Shown here one piece after another: positions 28,593 to 38,312 of a DNA stretch of 40,444 nt (position 1 is its first letter; every line of letters begins with the position of its first letter). Under the pieces are notes generated by a model. That model made no database searches. It had not been told where the DNA came from and worked only from the letters and a program-made list of their open reading frames with translations. This stretch comes from Zelonia costaricensis (lineage: Eukaryota > Euglenozoa > Kinetoplastea > Trypanosomatida > Trypanosomatidae). The stretch lies in the NCBI GenBank assembly GCA_030849075.1, contig JASAOO010003317.1, forward strand, positions 1-40,444, in the 5' to 3' direction. The position numbers and the translations under genes were made by a program.

Positions 28593-29315
28593 ATGTGCCA
28601 CATGAGCTGCTCCTCCCGCTGCCGCACGGCGGCTGTGACAATGTCCGCCTTGGCGATGGTGGTACTGGTGGTGCTGCTGCTGTGCGGCGCGTTCGTGTCT
28701 GCGGCTGCCACCGCTGGAGCGGCCACAACGCCGTACAAGCTGAAGGAGGACTGTCCGGCGCGCCACCTGACCGACGACAACTTTGAGCACGACACGCAGG
28801 CCTCGGGTGGCATGACGAGCGGCAATTGGCTCATTTTGTTTGTGCCGAGCAACGACGGCACGACGGCGGAGCGGTTCTCACAGCAGTCCGTGACCGAGGT
28901 GGAGAGCTTCGACGCGTTTGTGCGGCTGTCGCCTGAGGTGCTGAGCACGTACCAGGTGATTCCCGCCTACGTCCTGTGTGACGAGAGCGCCGCGCTGTGC
29001 GAGCGCTTCAAGGTGGAGGAGTCGGCGGCAAAGCTCGTGATTCTTAGTGCGCGCCGGCTGTACCCCTACCCCACGGCGCGGGTGCGGTCGGTCGACGACA
29101 TTGAGCTGTTCGTGTCCATGTTCCGCCGCATCGCGAGCAGTGCCATCCCGCCGCCAGCGGGCGGAATGCCGATGTTTGTGCAGTTTCTGGTCCTGGTCGC
29201 CAGCGTGATCGGCATCTTTGTCGTGCGCTCCATCTCCCTGCGCCGCATGAACGGTCCCCTGCCGCCGCCCTCCTCTTCAACCTCCACGGCGAAGCTGCCA
29301 CTCAAGACAGACTAG
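28593..29315 (+). CDS. Thioredoxin-fold single-pass membrane protein lacking the CxxC site, 240 aa
   Basis: ATGs at 28593, 28602 and 28641 are all in frame; the first is used, but the third would give a more usual signal peptide. Residues 18-40 are a hydrophobic signal (AMVVLVVLLLCGAFVSA). Residues 57-178 fit a thioredoxin fold: LTDDNFEH, the strand NWLILFVPSND in place of the active-site strand, then a helix, STYQVIPAYVLCDES and the closing helix DDIELFVSMF. The position where PDI has WCGHC reads PSNDGTT, and the cis-proline position reads AK, so no redox activity is expected. A membrane helix spans about 193-211, with a short basic cytosolic tail (SISLRR) and a P/S-rich end. The layout matches TMX-type ER membrane PDI relatives. 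A chaperone-like or binding role in the ER is inferred. Confidence 0.82.
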   Translation: MCHMSCSSRCRTAAVTMSALAMVVLVVLLLCGAFVSAAATAGAATTPYKLKEDCPARHLTDDNFEHDTQASGGMTSGNWLILFVPSNDGTTAERFSQQSVTEVESFDAFVRLSPEVLSTYQVIPAYVLCDESAALCERFKVEESAAKLVILSARRLYPYPTARVRSVDDIELFVSMFRRIASSAIPPPAGGMPMFVQFLVLVASVIGIFVVRSISLRRMNGPLPPPSSSTSTAKLPLKTD

Positions 29316-30072
29316 CCGGACCCCTCTTGCCGCGGCGCGTAGAGGGAGGGGGGGGGAGGGGTGCCGCACATGGCGAGAGGCACCTACGCAAGCCGTGCTC
29401 TCGAGGCGATGAACAAGAACGAAAGCGCCACACAACGTCCCGCATACCAGAAGGACCCGTGCACGCCGAGCTTTCCTGGGGCTGGCAGAAGCGCACCTCA
29501 ACGCCATTCTGCCCGTGGCAGTGAATACTGGCAGACCACCTAAACACCGTTGGCGACGCTGCGCTGAGGGAGTCCTTCTCCTCTCCTCACTCTCGAGAGG
29601 TCTGCGGAGCTTTCAACAAGCGTTCGCCATGCCGATGCTCCGCCTCGCTCAACTTGCCTCCTGGCGTGCTCGTGGCTCTTTGGGCCAATGCGTTTCCATC
29701 GACTTTCTCGCTCACCTCCCGCTCCTCTGCCCCCTCCTCGGACTACACATCCACATACACACCTACACACGGTTTGAAAATCCACAGCACCGCATTTGCG
29801 TGGAAGCCTGTTGCGTTGTCTTGTCCCCTCCCCCCCTCCCCCCAATACACGAACAGTAAAAAAAAACGTACTGCTACACGAGCCTCTGTTACTCCATCTT
29901 CCTCTCCCCCCTGAGCGAGGCAGCGCACCCGTTTCGCGTTTCTTTTCTCTCTTGTGCGTGCGCGCGTTGCGTGTCAGCTCACCCCTCCTCCTCCTCCAAA
30001 TCCGCAGCTCCGTACAACACCGGTCTTTGTGCCCACGCTTGCGACGCAGCCACGAAGTGGATCTCCTCTCCA
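29316..30072 (+). other. Spacer between the thioredoxin-like and 739-aa genes
   Basis: No gene is seen. It has a G-run (29344-29359), mixed sequence, an A-run (29859-29867) and C/T-rich sequence from 29880. Likely splice acceptors for the next gene are AG 29976-29977 and AG 30006-30007. No ATG occurs in the upstream open frame before 30073. Confidence 0.6.
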
Positions 30073-32292
30073 ATGGCGGTATCCCCACACGTGGCGGACG
30101 CGCACGCCTGCCACGTCACGGACGACCCCTCGGCCCCGTCGCACGCCGGCCATCCAACAGAGCACGCGCCGACGTACATCTCCGTCAGCAGCCCCATCCC
30201 AGAGTCTGCGCGGCACGCCTCTGCGACGAATCCCACCTACCCCACAGCGCTGCTCGTTACCGAGGACGCCCCGCACCAGGCGGAGCTGGAGGCGTGCTCG
30301 TCGCAGACGTCGACGATTGCGGCCACCACGCTCCTCCGGCAGCCGCTGGTGCCGCTCAGCGCGGGACACAACGCGCCCAGCTCAGAGGGGTCGGAGGGCC
30401 ATCACGATGACGGAGGCAGCGGCGCTGATGCGGAGGGGGCCGACGCGTGGGAGGAGATGGAGGAGCAGGCGTCAGAGCGCACCGCCTTCATCCGCACGAA
30501 TGCGTCCTCGACGGTGGGCTCCGTCTACGAGGTCGGCTCCCCGGGCACCCGCGTCGGGACTCGCCCAGCCATGAACGCCACTGCGCCCCCCGCGGTGGGC
30601 CGCGCGGCGTCAGAGGAGGTGGTCACGATCGCGAAGCCGCCGGCCCAGACCAACGCGAGGACCTACGCGCTCACCCACACCCTTGGCGCGCCGCGGTCGC
30701 CGCCGGCGCACATGGTTGTGCACCGCTACACCTCCGACTCGCTGTCGGCGCCGGTGTGGGGCAAGACGCCGGTCGGCTCCGCGCGGAAGGCCGTGCAGCA
30801 CGAGGTGCTGCCACCCGTCTCGGTCGCGCGCAAGTCCAAGTACGACCTGCTCACCGGTGGCATCAGCACAAGACAGCGCTCGAGCACAACCGCGCCCCCG
30901 GCAGCAGTGGCTGCTACGCCGGCGACGTCCGTGTCGACGTCGCTGCCGAGGGCGGCGGCACCCAACGCCCCCAGCTCGTGCGCCGCTGTGGCTGCCCCTG
31001 GTGCCCAGCAGGTGTCCTCCACGGCGTCTGGCGCCACCGTGACCCGCGCGCCGGCAGATTCGTCGAGCGTGAACGGCTCCAACAGCGTCTTGGCCGTGCA
31101 GCCGGCCGAGGACGCTCCTGGCACTCTGCACGTCGCCGTGGCGGCGGCGGACATGAGGGATTTGGTGAGCCACGTCGACCGCAACTCCTTTGGCTTCGAG
31201 CTGCGTGACATGTTCGACCGCGCCGACTTTGCAGGCGTGCTGCGCGAGATGCACGCCGGGGCTCGTGACCTGCCGCAGGTGCAGCTGTGCCGCCGCCTCT
31301 TCTGCATCGTCGCCAAGAAAAAGGAGGCGATGACGGTACAGGACATGTACGAGCTGCTCGTCGTCTTCACTCCGTGCGGTGTTGCCCTCCGCGAGGGCGC
31401 CGACTTCTACTGGGAGGACTGCGGCGGCAAGTCGTCCCTCACGTTCGTCGACTTCCTCAAGCACGGCTCGGCGATGCGGGCGCGGCTGCACGACTACGAG
31501 CTTTTTCAGCAGCTCTCCGACCCACAGAAACTCATCGTGATGCACGCCCGCGTGCTGCCGGGCAACCCGCCGAATGACGCCAACACTGCGCGGCTGCACA
31601 TTCTGAAGTTGGCGGACCAGCAGGCACAGGGCAGCCTGCCGCGCCACACTCGCCCGCTGCGCCTCTACGAGGAGGTCTTCCTGGTGGACTACCAGGAGCG
31701 CCTCTACGAGGCCGCGCTGATCCCGGCGGCCGAGGTGCCGGCTGCCACGCTGCGCAGCGACTACTCCCACGAGCACGCGCAGCAGCAGCAGCAGCTGCAG
31801 CTGCAACACCCCAGCGGCAGCAACGGCCACCTGCCGGCCTTGCCGCAGCTTTCGGTGCCGGTGCTGCTCAAGGAGGACATGGAGTGGCGCCGTGCGGAGG
31901 AGGTGTACGTCTCAGAGAGCAACCTCGGCGGGTCGGCGCCTCCCGAGGAGATGAACCCCTCCACGGCGCGCAGCAGCCGCGGCGTCGATGCGACGCGGCC
32001 GCCCGGCAAGCCCGGCAACACCCGCAGCGGTAGCCGGGGGCGTCAGGCAGCCCTCACGCAGCGGGCGGCGGCGGGCAGCGGCGGCGGAGCCGTCACGCTC
32101 TACGCCGGCGCCAGCGGCCGTCGCACGGGCCACGGGCATGGGGCGGAGCAGGCGGCCATGGACCTGCTGCAGCAGATGCGCCCGCAGCAGCAGAAGAATA
32201 TGGGCCGCTTCGTCGAGGAGGAGTACTGGGAGCGCCGCACCATGGACGACCACCTCATCTCGCAGCTGCAGTTCATGTACACGGCCCAATAG
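30073..32292 (+). CDS. Hypothetical protein with an ordered helical core, 739 aa
   Basis: The function is not recognised. The first ATG of the frame is at 30073 (ccaATGg). Residues 1-350 are mostly low complexity (A, S, T, P), with short ordered-looking pieces, for example AHMVVHRYTSDSLSAPVWGK and ARKSKYDLLTGG. Residues about 361-590 form the only clear globular core: FELRDMFDRADFAGVLREM, VQLCRRLFCIVAKKKEAM, MYELLVVFTPCGVALREG and YELFQQLSDPQKLIVMHARV. Its helix-loop-helix spacing recalls EF-hand proteins, but no canonical calcium loop is present. A Q-rich run follows (from 570). A conserved-looking C-terminal helix (about 690-739, RFVEEEYWERRTMDDHLI) closes the protein. No signal peptide or membrane helix is seen. 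Neighbouring genes give no hint of a role. Confidence 0.85.
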   Translation: MAVSPHVADAHACHVTDDPSAPSHAGHPTEHAPTYISVSSPIPESARHASATNPTYPTALLVTEDAPHQAELEACSSQTSTIAATTLLRQPLVPLSAGHNAPSSEGSEGHHDDGGSGADAEGADAWEEMEEQASERTAFIRTNASSTVGSVYEVGSPGTRVGTRPAMNATAPPAVGRAASEEVVTIAKPPAQTNARTYALTHTLGAPRSPPAHMVVHRYTSDSLSAPVWGKTPVGSARKAVQHEVLPPVSVARKSKYDLLTGGISTRQRSSTTAPPAAVAATPATSVSTSLPRAAAPNAPSSCAAVAAPGAQQVSSTASGATVTRAPADSSSVNGSNSVLAVQPAEDAPGTLHVAVAAADMRDLVSHVDRNSFGFELRDMFDRADFAGVLREMHAGARDLPQVQLCRRLFCIVAKKKEAMTVQDMYELLVVFTPCGVALREGADFYWEDCGGKSSLTFVDFLKHGSAMRARLHDYELFQQLSDPQKLIVMHARVLPGNPPNDANTARLHILKLADQQAQGSLPRHTRPLRLYEEVFLVDYQERLYEAALIPAAEVPAATLRSDYSHEHAQQQQQLQLQHPSGSNGHLPALPQLSVPVLLKEDMEWRRAEEVYVSESNLGGSAPPEEMNPSTARSSRGVDATRPPGKPGNTRSGSRGRQAALTQRAAAGSGGGAVTLYAGASGRRTGHGHGAEQAAMDLLQQMRPQQQKNMGRFVEEEYWERRTMDDHLISQLQFMYTAQ

Positions 32293-32294
32293 AC

Positions 32295-32328
32295 GTGTGT
32301 GTGTGTGTGTTCGTTTCTGTGTGTGTGA
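32295..32328. repeat. (TG)n arrays at the start of the 3' UTR
   Basis: Two TG runs split by TTCGTTTC, beginning immediately after the stop codon of the 739-aa gene. Confidence 0.9.
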
Positions 32329-34059
32329 GTGCACGTGGTGTCTCTCGACTGATCCGCCTCGTGCGGTTCTCTTGTGTAAGATCGCACACACACTGCGCGA
32401 AGACCACCGTCTTGTTCCCTCTGCTGGTGATCGCGCGTGCCTCCCAGCACAACTCCCTCCTCCATCGCGCACCTTCTGTCGCGTGCTTGATGCACGTCTC
32501 GAACTGGCGAGCGTGTGACGCAGGTGTTCTCACGCGTACGTGCTTGTACTCTTTACTGCTGCTGCTGTTCATCCCTTTTTGTTTTTGTGTTTGTTCTTCT
32601 GCCTGTACGTGGTTCTCTCTCGTGCACCCCGCGCTCACCTTTGCCCCTCATGTAAACTATCGCGACCCTCCGCTCGCTGTTTCACCCACTTGAATCATCA
32701 CCTCTCTCGTATGGCATTGTGTTTCAGCTCACCCTTCCTTTCCGTTCTTTTTCTTTGTGTTTCGTCCAAGCTGTTCACCCGAGTGGATGAGGAGCAGTCC
32801 GCACCACGCGAACGGTGCCTTTGTGTGAGTGTTTGTGCGTATGTGTGCGCTTCTGTGTTGCTCTCTTCGTGTGTGCTGGCTAGAATTTTTTTTTTTTTGC
32901 AGATGATGAAGTCGAGCACCGGGAGCTGCATTCTCAGCTTGCGTAGGGCGGCTTTGCAGAGTTTTGTGCAGTTCATCACCTGCCTTCCTCTACTGTCTCC
33001 CTTGAGTGGCAGTCCTCCACCATCGAGCCTCCCACCCTCTCCGTCGTCGGCTTCACGGGTGTTTATGCACCTGCGAGCGCGCCGCCTCGCTCTCGCCGCC
33101 GGCTGCGGTGCCGCTGTGCTGCGCTTGGCATCCCCTCCGCACGCTTCTCCGTCCCCTCGTCCTCTCCACGTCGCGTCTTTTCCTCTTCTTCCACCTGCGC
33201 TTCGACGGCGTTCGCCTTCCCTTCTTTGTTTAGCCGCTCCACAAAAAAAGAGTCGTGCGAGCGGCGGGCTGCGGCGGGTGTCGAGTCCGTTTGCCTTTGT
33301 TGTTCTTTTGCAACTGCCTTGTTGTGGTGGTGGTGGTGGAGGGAAAGAGGCCTTCCCTGCCCCACCGTCTCGTGGTGTGTGCGGTGAGCCACTGATGTAC
33401 GCTAAGCGACGTTCTCTCCCTCCCTCTGTCTTTGCTTTCTCTGTGTCGCAGAATGCAGCAACACACAGAGCACCTACAAGAGAAGGAGAAGAGTAGCGCT
33501 GGGTGAGGAGCCACCCCCTCCCTCCCCCCTCCCTCCGTCCCCCTCGATGGGAACTGGAGTTGCGCCGCGCGGACACCTCAGAAGGGAATAGAGGCGGCAC
33601 CACCTTCTGACCAAATAACCCGACGCACTGCGTGCCTATGCCGGCTCGGGCGAGAGGAGTGGCTGAGGCAGTCCGAAGACGTCTGCGCACGACGACTCGC
33701 TCGTTTCCGCCTCGCTCCTCCACCCCCCTCCCTGTGCAGCTTCGGCTCTCCCGCGCAGGTTGCTGCCTGTCCACTCCACTGTGCGCATACGCCGTGCTCA
33801 CTCTTTTTTTTTTTTCGTGATGAACTCTGCAACTTCCTGCCTCGCCTACTCGCACTCTCTCTCTCGTCGATTGGCGTGTGACGTCTGCCGACATGCACCA
33901 CCTCCACACCGCCCACCCCACACAAAGTGAAGATACGTCTTGCCCTGTTGCGTGCACGGGCATTCTTCCCTGGAGTACGGCGTCCTCTCTCCTCTCTGCT
34001 CATCCCCCACCCCCTCTTTTAGCTTTCCCTTTGTGGCGTTGGCCGAGTCTCACTAGCTT

Positions 34060-34130
34060 CTCAGGCGACCCTCCCTCCCTCCCCCCTCCCTTGCCCCGGG
34101 CCTCCCCTCTGCCCGACCACCGTTGTGGAG
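34060..34130 (+). promoter_or_regulatory. Polypyrimidine tract and splice acceptor for the PABPN1-like gene
   Basis: A strong C/T-rich run (ccctccctccctcccccc type, about 34071-34110) is followed by the first AG at 34129-34130, giving a 5' UTR of about 108 nt. Several further AGs lie between this and the ATG. Confidence 0.5.
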
Positions 34131-34238
34131 GTATTTGGTGTCCCCGTGCCAGTGCAGCAGCACCGCGGAGCCGACTTGACCTGCGCCAAGGAGCTCACCC
34201 AACCCAAAGGGAAACAAGGAAGCGGAAGAGAACCAACC

Positions 34239-34928
34239 ATGTCTGGCAACGCAAGCGACTCCCCGCCGGTGATGCCGTCGGCTGAGGACCAGTTCAACGT
34301 CGACATGGACGCGGAGGCGGAGCTGGAGGAGATGAAGCGACAGGTCGACAGCCTGCAGGAGGACATGCAGCTCAAGGCCCTCAACGAGAGCGCCGCCAAG
34401 GACGAGGGCACGCGCAAGACGGCCGCCGCCGCCGCAGCGGCCAGCACGGGGCAGGCCAAGGCGAACACGTCAATCTTCGTCGGCGACCTCGACACCCGCA
34501 CGACGGATGCTGACTTGCGCATCTTCTTCGCCTCGTGCGGGAGCATCTCGCGCGTGACGGTGCTCAAGGACCGCCAGGGCACCCCCAAGGGCACCGCCTA
34601 CGTGGAGTTCGAGACGGAGGCGCAGGCGCAGACGGCGCTGCTCAAGGACGGGCAGTCCCTGCACGGGCGGCCGATGAAGGTGGCGGTGAAGCGCGACAAC
34701 ATTCCTGCCTTCCAGCGCGGCATGCCGCGCGGCGGCGGGTACATTCCGCGCGGCCGTGGAGCCGGGAACCCGATGCAGCAGCAGATGGCCGCACTGGCCA
34801 TGATGGCGGGCATGATGAGCCAGGGCTTCAACCCCTACAACATGGGCGGCGGCGGCGGGCGTGGCGCTGGTGGCGGCGGTGGTGGTGGCCGTGGCGGCCG
34901 CGGTGGCCGCGGTCGCGGAGCGTACTGA
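34239..34928 (+). CDS. PABPN1-like RNA-binding protein with one RRM, 229 aa
   Basis: The ATG at 34239 (accaaccATGt) is preceded by a splice acceptor. The order of parts copies nuclear poly(A)-binding protein PABPN1: an acidic coiled-coil segment (about 25-45, AEAELEEMKRQVDSLQEDMQ), a short polyalanine tract (62-68), one RRM (about 76-152) and an R/G-rich tail. RNP2 is IFVGDL (79-84) and RNP1 is KGTAYVEF (117-124). The wording CGSISRVTVLKD and GRPMKVAVKR is close to PABPN1. The tail has a Met/Gln-rich patch (179-201) and then RGG-type repeats (203-229) ending in RGAY, good sites for arginine methylation. PABPN1 binds poly(A) and controls tail length in the nucleus. Since kinetoplastids regulate mostly after transcription, such a protein may act on many mRNAs. 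Exact orthology is inferred. Confidence 0.9.
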   Translation: MSGNASDSPPVMPSAEDQFNVDMDAEAELEEMKRQVDSLQEDMQLKALNESAAKDEGTRKTAAAAAAASTGQAKANTSIFVGDLDTRTTDADLRIFFASCGSISRVTVLKDRQGTPKGTAYVEFETEAQAQTALLKDGQSLHGRPMKVAVKRDNIPAFQRGMPRGGGYIPRGRGAGNPMQQQMAALAMMAGMMSQGFNPYNMGGGGGRGAGGGGGGGRGGRGGRGRGAY

Positions 34929-35485
34929 GCCGGCTCCCCCCAGGCACGACGCATAAGTGAAGGAGAGAGTCGCCTCTCCGCCTCCCTGTTTCTTGGCCGT
35001 ATGTGCTCCTGTTTGCCTTTTTTGGCTGTTTCTGGTTTTGTCTGTGTCTGTTGTTGTCGAAGCCGCTGCGTTGAGCTTTGGGAGGCGGTGACACGTGGGC
35101 TACCACGGCGGCAATCACACACACACACACACATACCCACACTCTGATGAACGCACGTGCACAGCACCACCCTCGTCTTCCTCGGCCTCCTTCGCTTTGA
35201 AGACGCGAGATGAGAGAACAGCGACAACGCGAGAATGAGCAGGCACGAGAAACACGCAACCAAGAGGGAACATCGAGATCGCCTCAACCTACCTCCCTAT
35301 CCAAATACAAAAACAAACAAACAAACACTGCGCAGGCACCGGGGGCAAAAAAGAAAAAAAAGAACAACATCAAAGCACGAGGGGGAAAAGTGGCGCGTGC
35401 GCGACGTTGAGTGTCTGAGGCAGCAGCAGCAGCACCAACAGCAGCGTGGCCACGCGGCGCACTACTCGCCACCACCCCCTTTGTG

Positions 35486-35498
35486 AAAAAAAAAAAAA
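35486..35498. repeat. A13 homopolymer
   Basis: Run of 13 A in the spacer between the PABPN1-like and FTL genes. It could be a remnant of a retroposed poly(A) tail, but no element boundary is visible around it. Confidence 0.9.
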
Positions 35499-36225
35499 GA
35501 AGCGCAAAATGACGTACACACACACACACAGGCAAACACACGCGCAGTGTTGCACTTCAACAAGAGCGACTTCGTGTCACAGAAGCCGGCACGCGAGGCT
35601 TTTGTTTTGTGCGCCAGGCAACAGGGGTGCGCGTCCCAGCGGAGGCGAGGGCAGCGTGGAGTGAGTTGACGTGGTGCCGCTGAAGGTTTCGGGGAGGAAA
35701 GGGCGGAGAGGGGGGGGGGAGGCGGAAGTGAAAGCTGGAGAGGAGAAGTGGAAGCACGTTATCTGACGGCGGTTGGATGGAAGAAAACACACTGAAAGGC
35801 GTGGGCCAATTAGGCACACAACTGATGTGTGTTTTTTTTCTCTCGACAGTGCTCACGCACGCACGCGCTTACCAGCTGCGCTCGTCCTCGCAGTTGGGCC
35901 TCTCCCCGTGCGAAGCTGTCCTCCGCTCCCCTCTGCAGCCCCACCTCGAACGCAACGCTCTACAACGCTTCCCTCTCTTCGCAAGGGCACACAGCACGCA
36001 GGCACTTTCGCACCGCGCGCAAGTCGCCTTCGCACCACCGTCCCGAACTCCGATTCAGTTTGTACTCTGAGGAAGGACGTGGGGGACGGCTAAACATGAG
36101 AACTTGTGCCGTCGAGTCTCTTCCCCCTTCCGTAGCCGTTGCTGCCTCGTGCCCCAGCCCTCCGTCACAGAAGACTGCTTCCCATTCCTCCACTTCCGCA
36201 CTTTCTTCCTCTGCACTTCACTTAC

Positions 36226-36260
36226 GCACACACACACACAAACACACAAACACATACATA
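36226..36260. repeat. Interrupted (CA)n array
   Basis: CA repeat with AAACA and ATACA breaks, about 200 bp upstream of the FTL start. Confidence 0.9.
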
Positions 36261-36316
36261 AAATCATTTGGGCCTCTGTGCAGCAGCACGTAGTTTCGCA
36301 TCACTAGCCACTGAGA

Positions 36317-36374
36317 TCTGTCTCCCCGGCTTTTTTTTCTTTGTTCTCTTTCTCTTCCTTTTCGCCCCCTTTCA
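36317..36374 (+). promoter_or_regulatory. Polypyrimidine tract immediately upstream of FTL
   Basis: A T/C-rich tract with T8 and many ctt/tct units. The nearest AGs before it are at 36305-36306 and 36314-36315; the first AG after it is at 36457-36458, inside codon 5 of FTL. The functional acceptor for full-length FTL is therefore probably upstream of this tract, served by the C/T block near 36118-36130. Confidence 0.45.
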
Positions 36375-36443
36375 TACATCCACACGTGGTGCTGCGCCAC
36401 GTCTTCAAAAATTCACCGTTTCTACGCTTCTCGCGTACTTCTC

Positions 36444-38312
36444 ATGACCGCCCGGAAGCTGGACTGCGCGTGGCCGGTGCCGTCGGACATCGACATTGCC
36501 CAGAGTGTCGATGCCCAGCCGATCACGAGCATCGCCGAGGCGGCGGGCATTCTGCCGTCGGAGCTGAACCCGTACGGCAGCACCCGCGCCAAGGTGAAGC
36601 TGAGCATCCTGAAGCGTCTCGAGGGCAGCCCCAACGCCAAGTATGTCGTGATCGCCGGCATGAACCCGACGCCGCTCGGCGAGGGCAAGAGCACGACGAC
36701 GATCGGCCTCGCGCAGGCCCTCGGCGCGCACCTCCACCGCCCGTGCTTCGCGTGCATCCGCCAGCCCTCGCAAGGACCGACCTTCGGCATCAAGGGCGGC
36801 GCGGCGGGTGGCGGGTACAGCCAGGTGATTCCGATGGAGGACTTCAACCTCCACGGCACTGGCGACATCCACGCCATCACGGCCGCCAACAACCTCCTCG
36901 CCGCCGCCATCGACACCCGCATCTTCCACGAGCGCACGCAGGAGGACGGCCCCCTGTACCGCCGTCTCACCGCCGAGCTCACGAGCTTCGCGCCGTCGAT
37001 GTTGAAGCGGCTGGAGAAGCTCGGCATCAGCACAACGGACCCGAAGGCGCTGACCGAGGAGGACCGGGTGCGCTTCGCCCGCCTCGACATCGAGCCAGCC
37101 ACCATCTCGTGGCGCCGTGTCATGGACGTCAACGACCGTATGCTGCGTGACATCGACATCGGGCTCGGCAAGGCGGAGAAGGGCATCAGCCGCCGCACGG
37201 GCTTCGACATTTCCGTCGCCTCCGAGGTGATGGCGATCCTCGCCCTGGTCGATGACCTCGCGGACATGCGCCACCGCTTCGGCGCCATCCAGGTGGCGAA
37301 GAGCAAGTCGGGTGAGGCGGTGACGGCCGAGGACGTGGGCTGCGCAGGCGCCATGACGGTGCTCATGAAAGACACGGTGGAGCCGACGCTGATGCAGACG
37401 CTGGAGGGGACCCCGGTGCTGGTGCACGCCGGCCCCTTCGGCAACATCGCCCACGGCAACAGCAGCGTCATCGCCGACCGCATCGCCCTCAAGCTGGCGG
37501 GCGAGGAGGGCTTTGTGCTCACCGAGGCCGGCTTCGGGGCGGACATGGGATGTGAGAAGTTCTTCAACATTAAGTGCCGCACGAGCGGGCTGAAGCCCGA
37601 CGCGGCGGTGCTCGTGGCGACGGTGCGGGCGCTGAAGTTCCACGGCGGCGTCGAGCCGAGGGACGCCGCTAAGGAGAACACGGAGGCGCTGTGCAGCGGC
37701 ATGAGCAACCTGATCCGGCACATCCAGAACATCCGCAAGTTCGGGGTGCCGGTGGTCGTGGCGCTGAACCAGTTCAACACCGATACCGAGGCGGAGCTGT
37801 CGCTGGTGAAGCAGCTGGCGACGGAGGAGGGTGGCGCGGCGGATGTGGTGGTGACGAATCACTGGTCCGAGGGCGGCGCCGGTGCGGTCGACCTCGCCCA
37901 GGCCCTCGTGCGGGCCACCGAGACGACGCCGTCGCGCTTCCAGCTGCTGTACCCGGACAGCGCGTCGCTCAAGGAGAAGGTTGAGACGGTGTGCCGCGAG
38001 ATCTACGGCGCGGCGGGGGTGCAGTACCTCAACGACACGGAGGAGAAGTTGGCCGACTTTGAGCGGATGGGCTACGGCGACTTCCCCGTCTGCATGGCCA
38101 AGACACAGTACAGCTTCTCCCACAACCCCGAGCTCCGCGGCGCACCGAGCGGCTTTATTGTGCCGATTCGCGACGTGCGCGTCAACTGCGGAGCACGGTT
38201 CGTCTTCCCGCTGCTGGGCGACATCTCAACGATGCCCGGGCTCCCGACGCGTCCAGGCTACTACAATATCGACATCGACTGTGAGACGGGCAAGGTGGTT
38301 GGTCTCTCGTAG
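36444..38312 (+). CDS. FTL: Formate-tetrahydrofolate ligase (10-formyl-THF synthetase), 622 aa
   Basis: The enzyme joins formate to tetrahydrofolate with ATP, making 10-formyl-THF for one-carbon metabolism, including formylation of the mitochondrial initiator Met-tRNA. Both family signatures are exact: [11 protein letters not shown] (115-125) and VASEVMAIL (258-266). The P-loop-like TPLGEGKST (76-84) binds ATP. Other landmarks are [12 protein letters not shown] near 42-53, HAITAANN (143-150), [24 protein letters not shown] and the C-terminal [18 protein letters not shown]. The length is that of a monofunctional enzyme. The dehydrogenase/cyclohydrolase domain fused to this one in animal C1-THF synthase is absent, as expected for trypanosomatids, where it is a separate gene. 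No targeting signal is obvious. The ATG at 36444 is the only upstream in-frame Met before the conserved region. From memory, L. major FTL lies on chromosome 30, so the window may be syntenic with that region. Confidence 0.97.
   Translation: MTARKLDCAWPVPSDIDIAQSVDAQPITSIAEAAGILPSELNPYGSTRAKVKLSILKRLEGSPNAKYVVIAGMNPTPLGEGKSTTTIGLAQALGAHLHRPCFACIRQPSQGPTFGIKGGAAGGGYSQVIPMEDFNLHGTGDIHAITAANNLLAAAIDTRIFHERTQEDGPLYRRLTAELTSFAPSMLKRLEKLGISTTDPKALTEEDRVRFARLDIEPATISWRRVMDVNDRMLRDIDIGLGKAEKGISRRTGFDISVASEVMAILALVDDLADMRHRFGAIQVAKSKSGEAVTAEDVGCAGAMTVLMKDTVEPTLMQTLEGTPVLVHAGPFGNIAHGNSSVIADRIALKLAGEEGFVLTEAGFGADMGCEKFFNIKCRTSGLKPDAAVLVATVRALKFHGGVEPRDAAKENTEALCSGMSNLIRHIQNIRKFGVPVVVALNQFNTDTEAELSLVKQLATEEGGAADVVVTNHWSEGGAGAVDLAQALVRATETTPSRFQLLYPDSASLKEKVETVCREIYGAAGVQYLNDTEEKLADFERMGYGDFPVCMAKTQYSFSHNPELRGAPSGFIVPIRDVRVNCGARFVFPLLGDISTMPGLPTRPGYYNIDIDCETGKVVGLS

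Larger units (their letters stand above)
32293..34238 (+). other. 1.95-kb spacer between the 739-aa and PABPN1-like genes
   Basis: No credible gene is seen. A (TG)n array begins two bases after the stop codon (32295-32328). The stretch then has T/TG-rich sequence, a T12 run (about 32888-32899), a GGT run (33324-33340) and very C/T-rich blocks (33515-33545 and 34000-34110). The frame 32540-33496 is S/L/F/R-rich without domain features. Confidence 0.55.
34929..36443 (+). other. 1.5-kb spacer between the PABPN1-like and FTL genes
   Basis: No credible gene is seen. It contains (CA)n arrays (35117-35133, about 35516-35531 and 36226-36260), A-rich runs (35486-35498 is A13, and about 35346-35362), a G-run (35712-35720) and C/T-rich blocks near 36110-36130 and 36317-36374. 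The last lies just upstream of the FTL start with no AG between it and the ATG. Confidence 0.6.

Noticed and set aside
32540..33496. 318-codon + strand frame in the spacer before the PABPN1-like gene
   Set aside because: Same character as other spacer frames; overlaps a T12 run and simple repeats.
4612..36260. Idea that CA and TG arrays form a CRISPR-like or other ordered array
   Set aside because: They are simple dinucleotide microsatellites without spacers of constant length.
36405..38123. 572-codon open frame on the - strand opposite FTL
   Set aside because: FTL on the + strand is certain. Long antisense frames are expected in such G/C-rich third-position genes, and the translation is R/H/V-rich with no domain.
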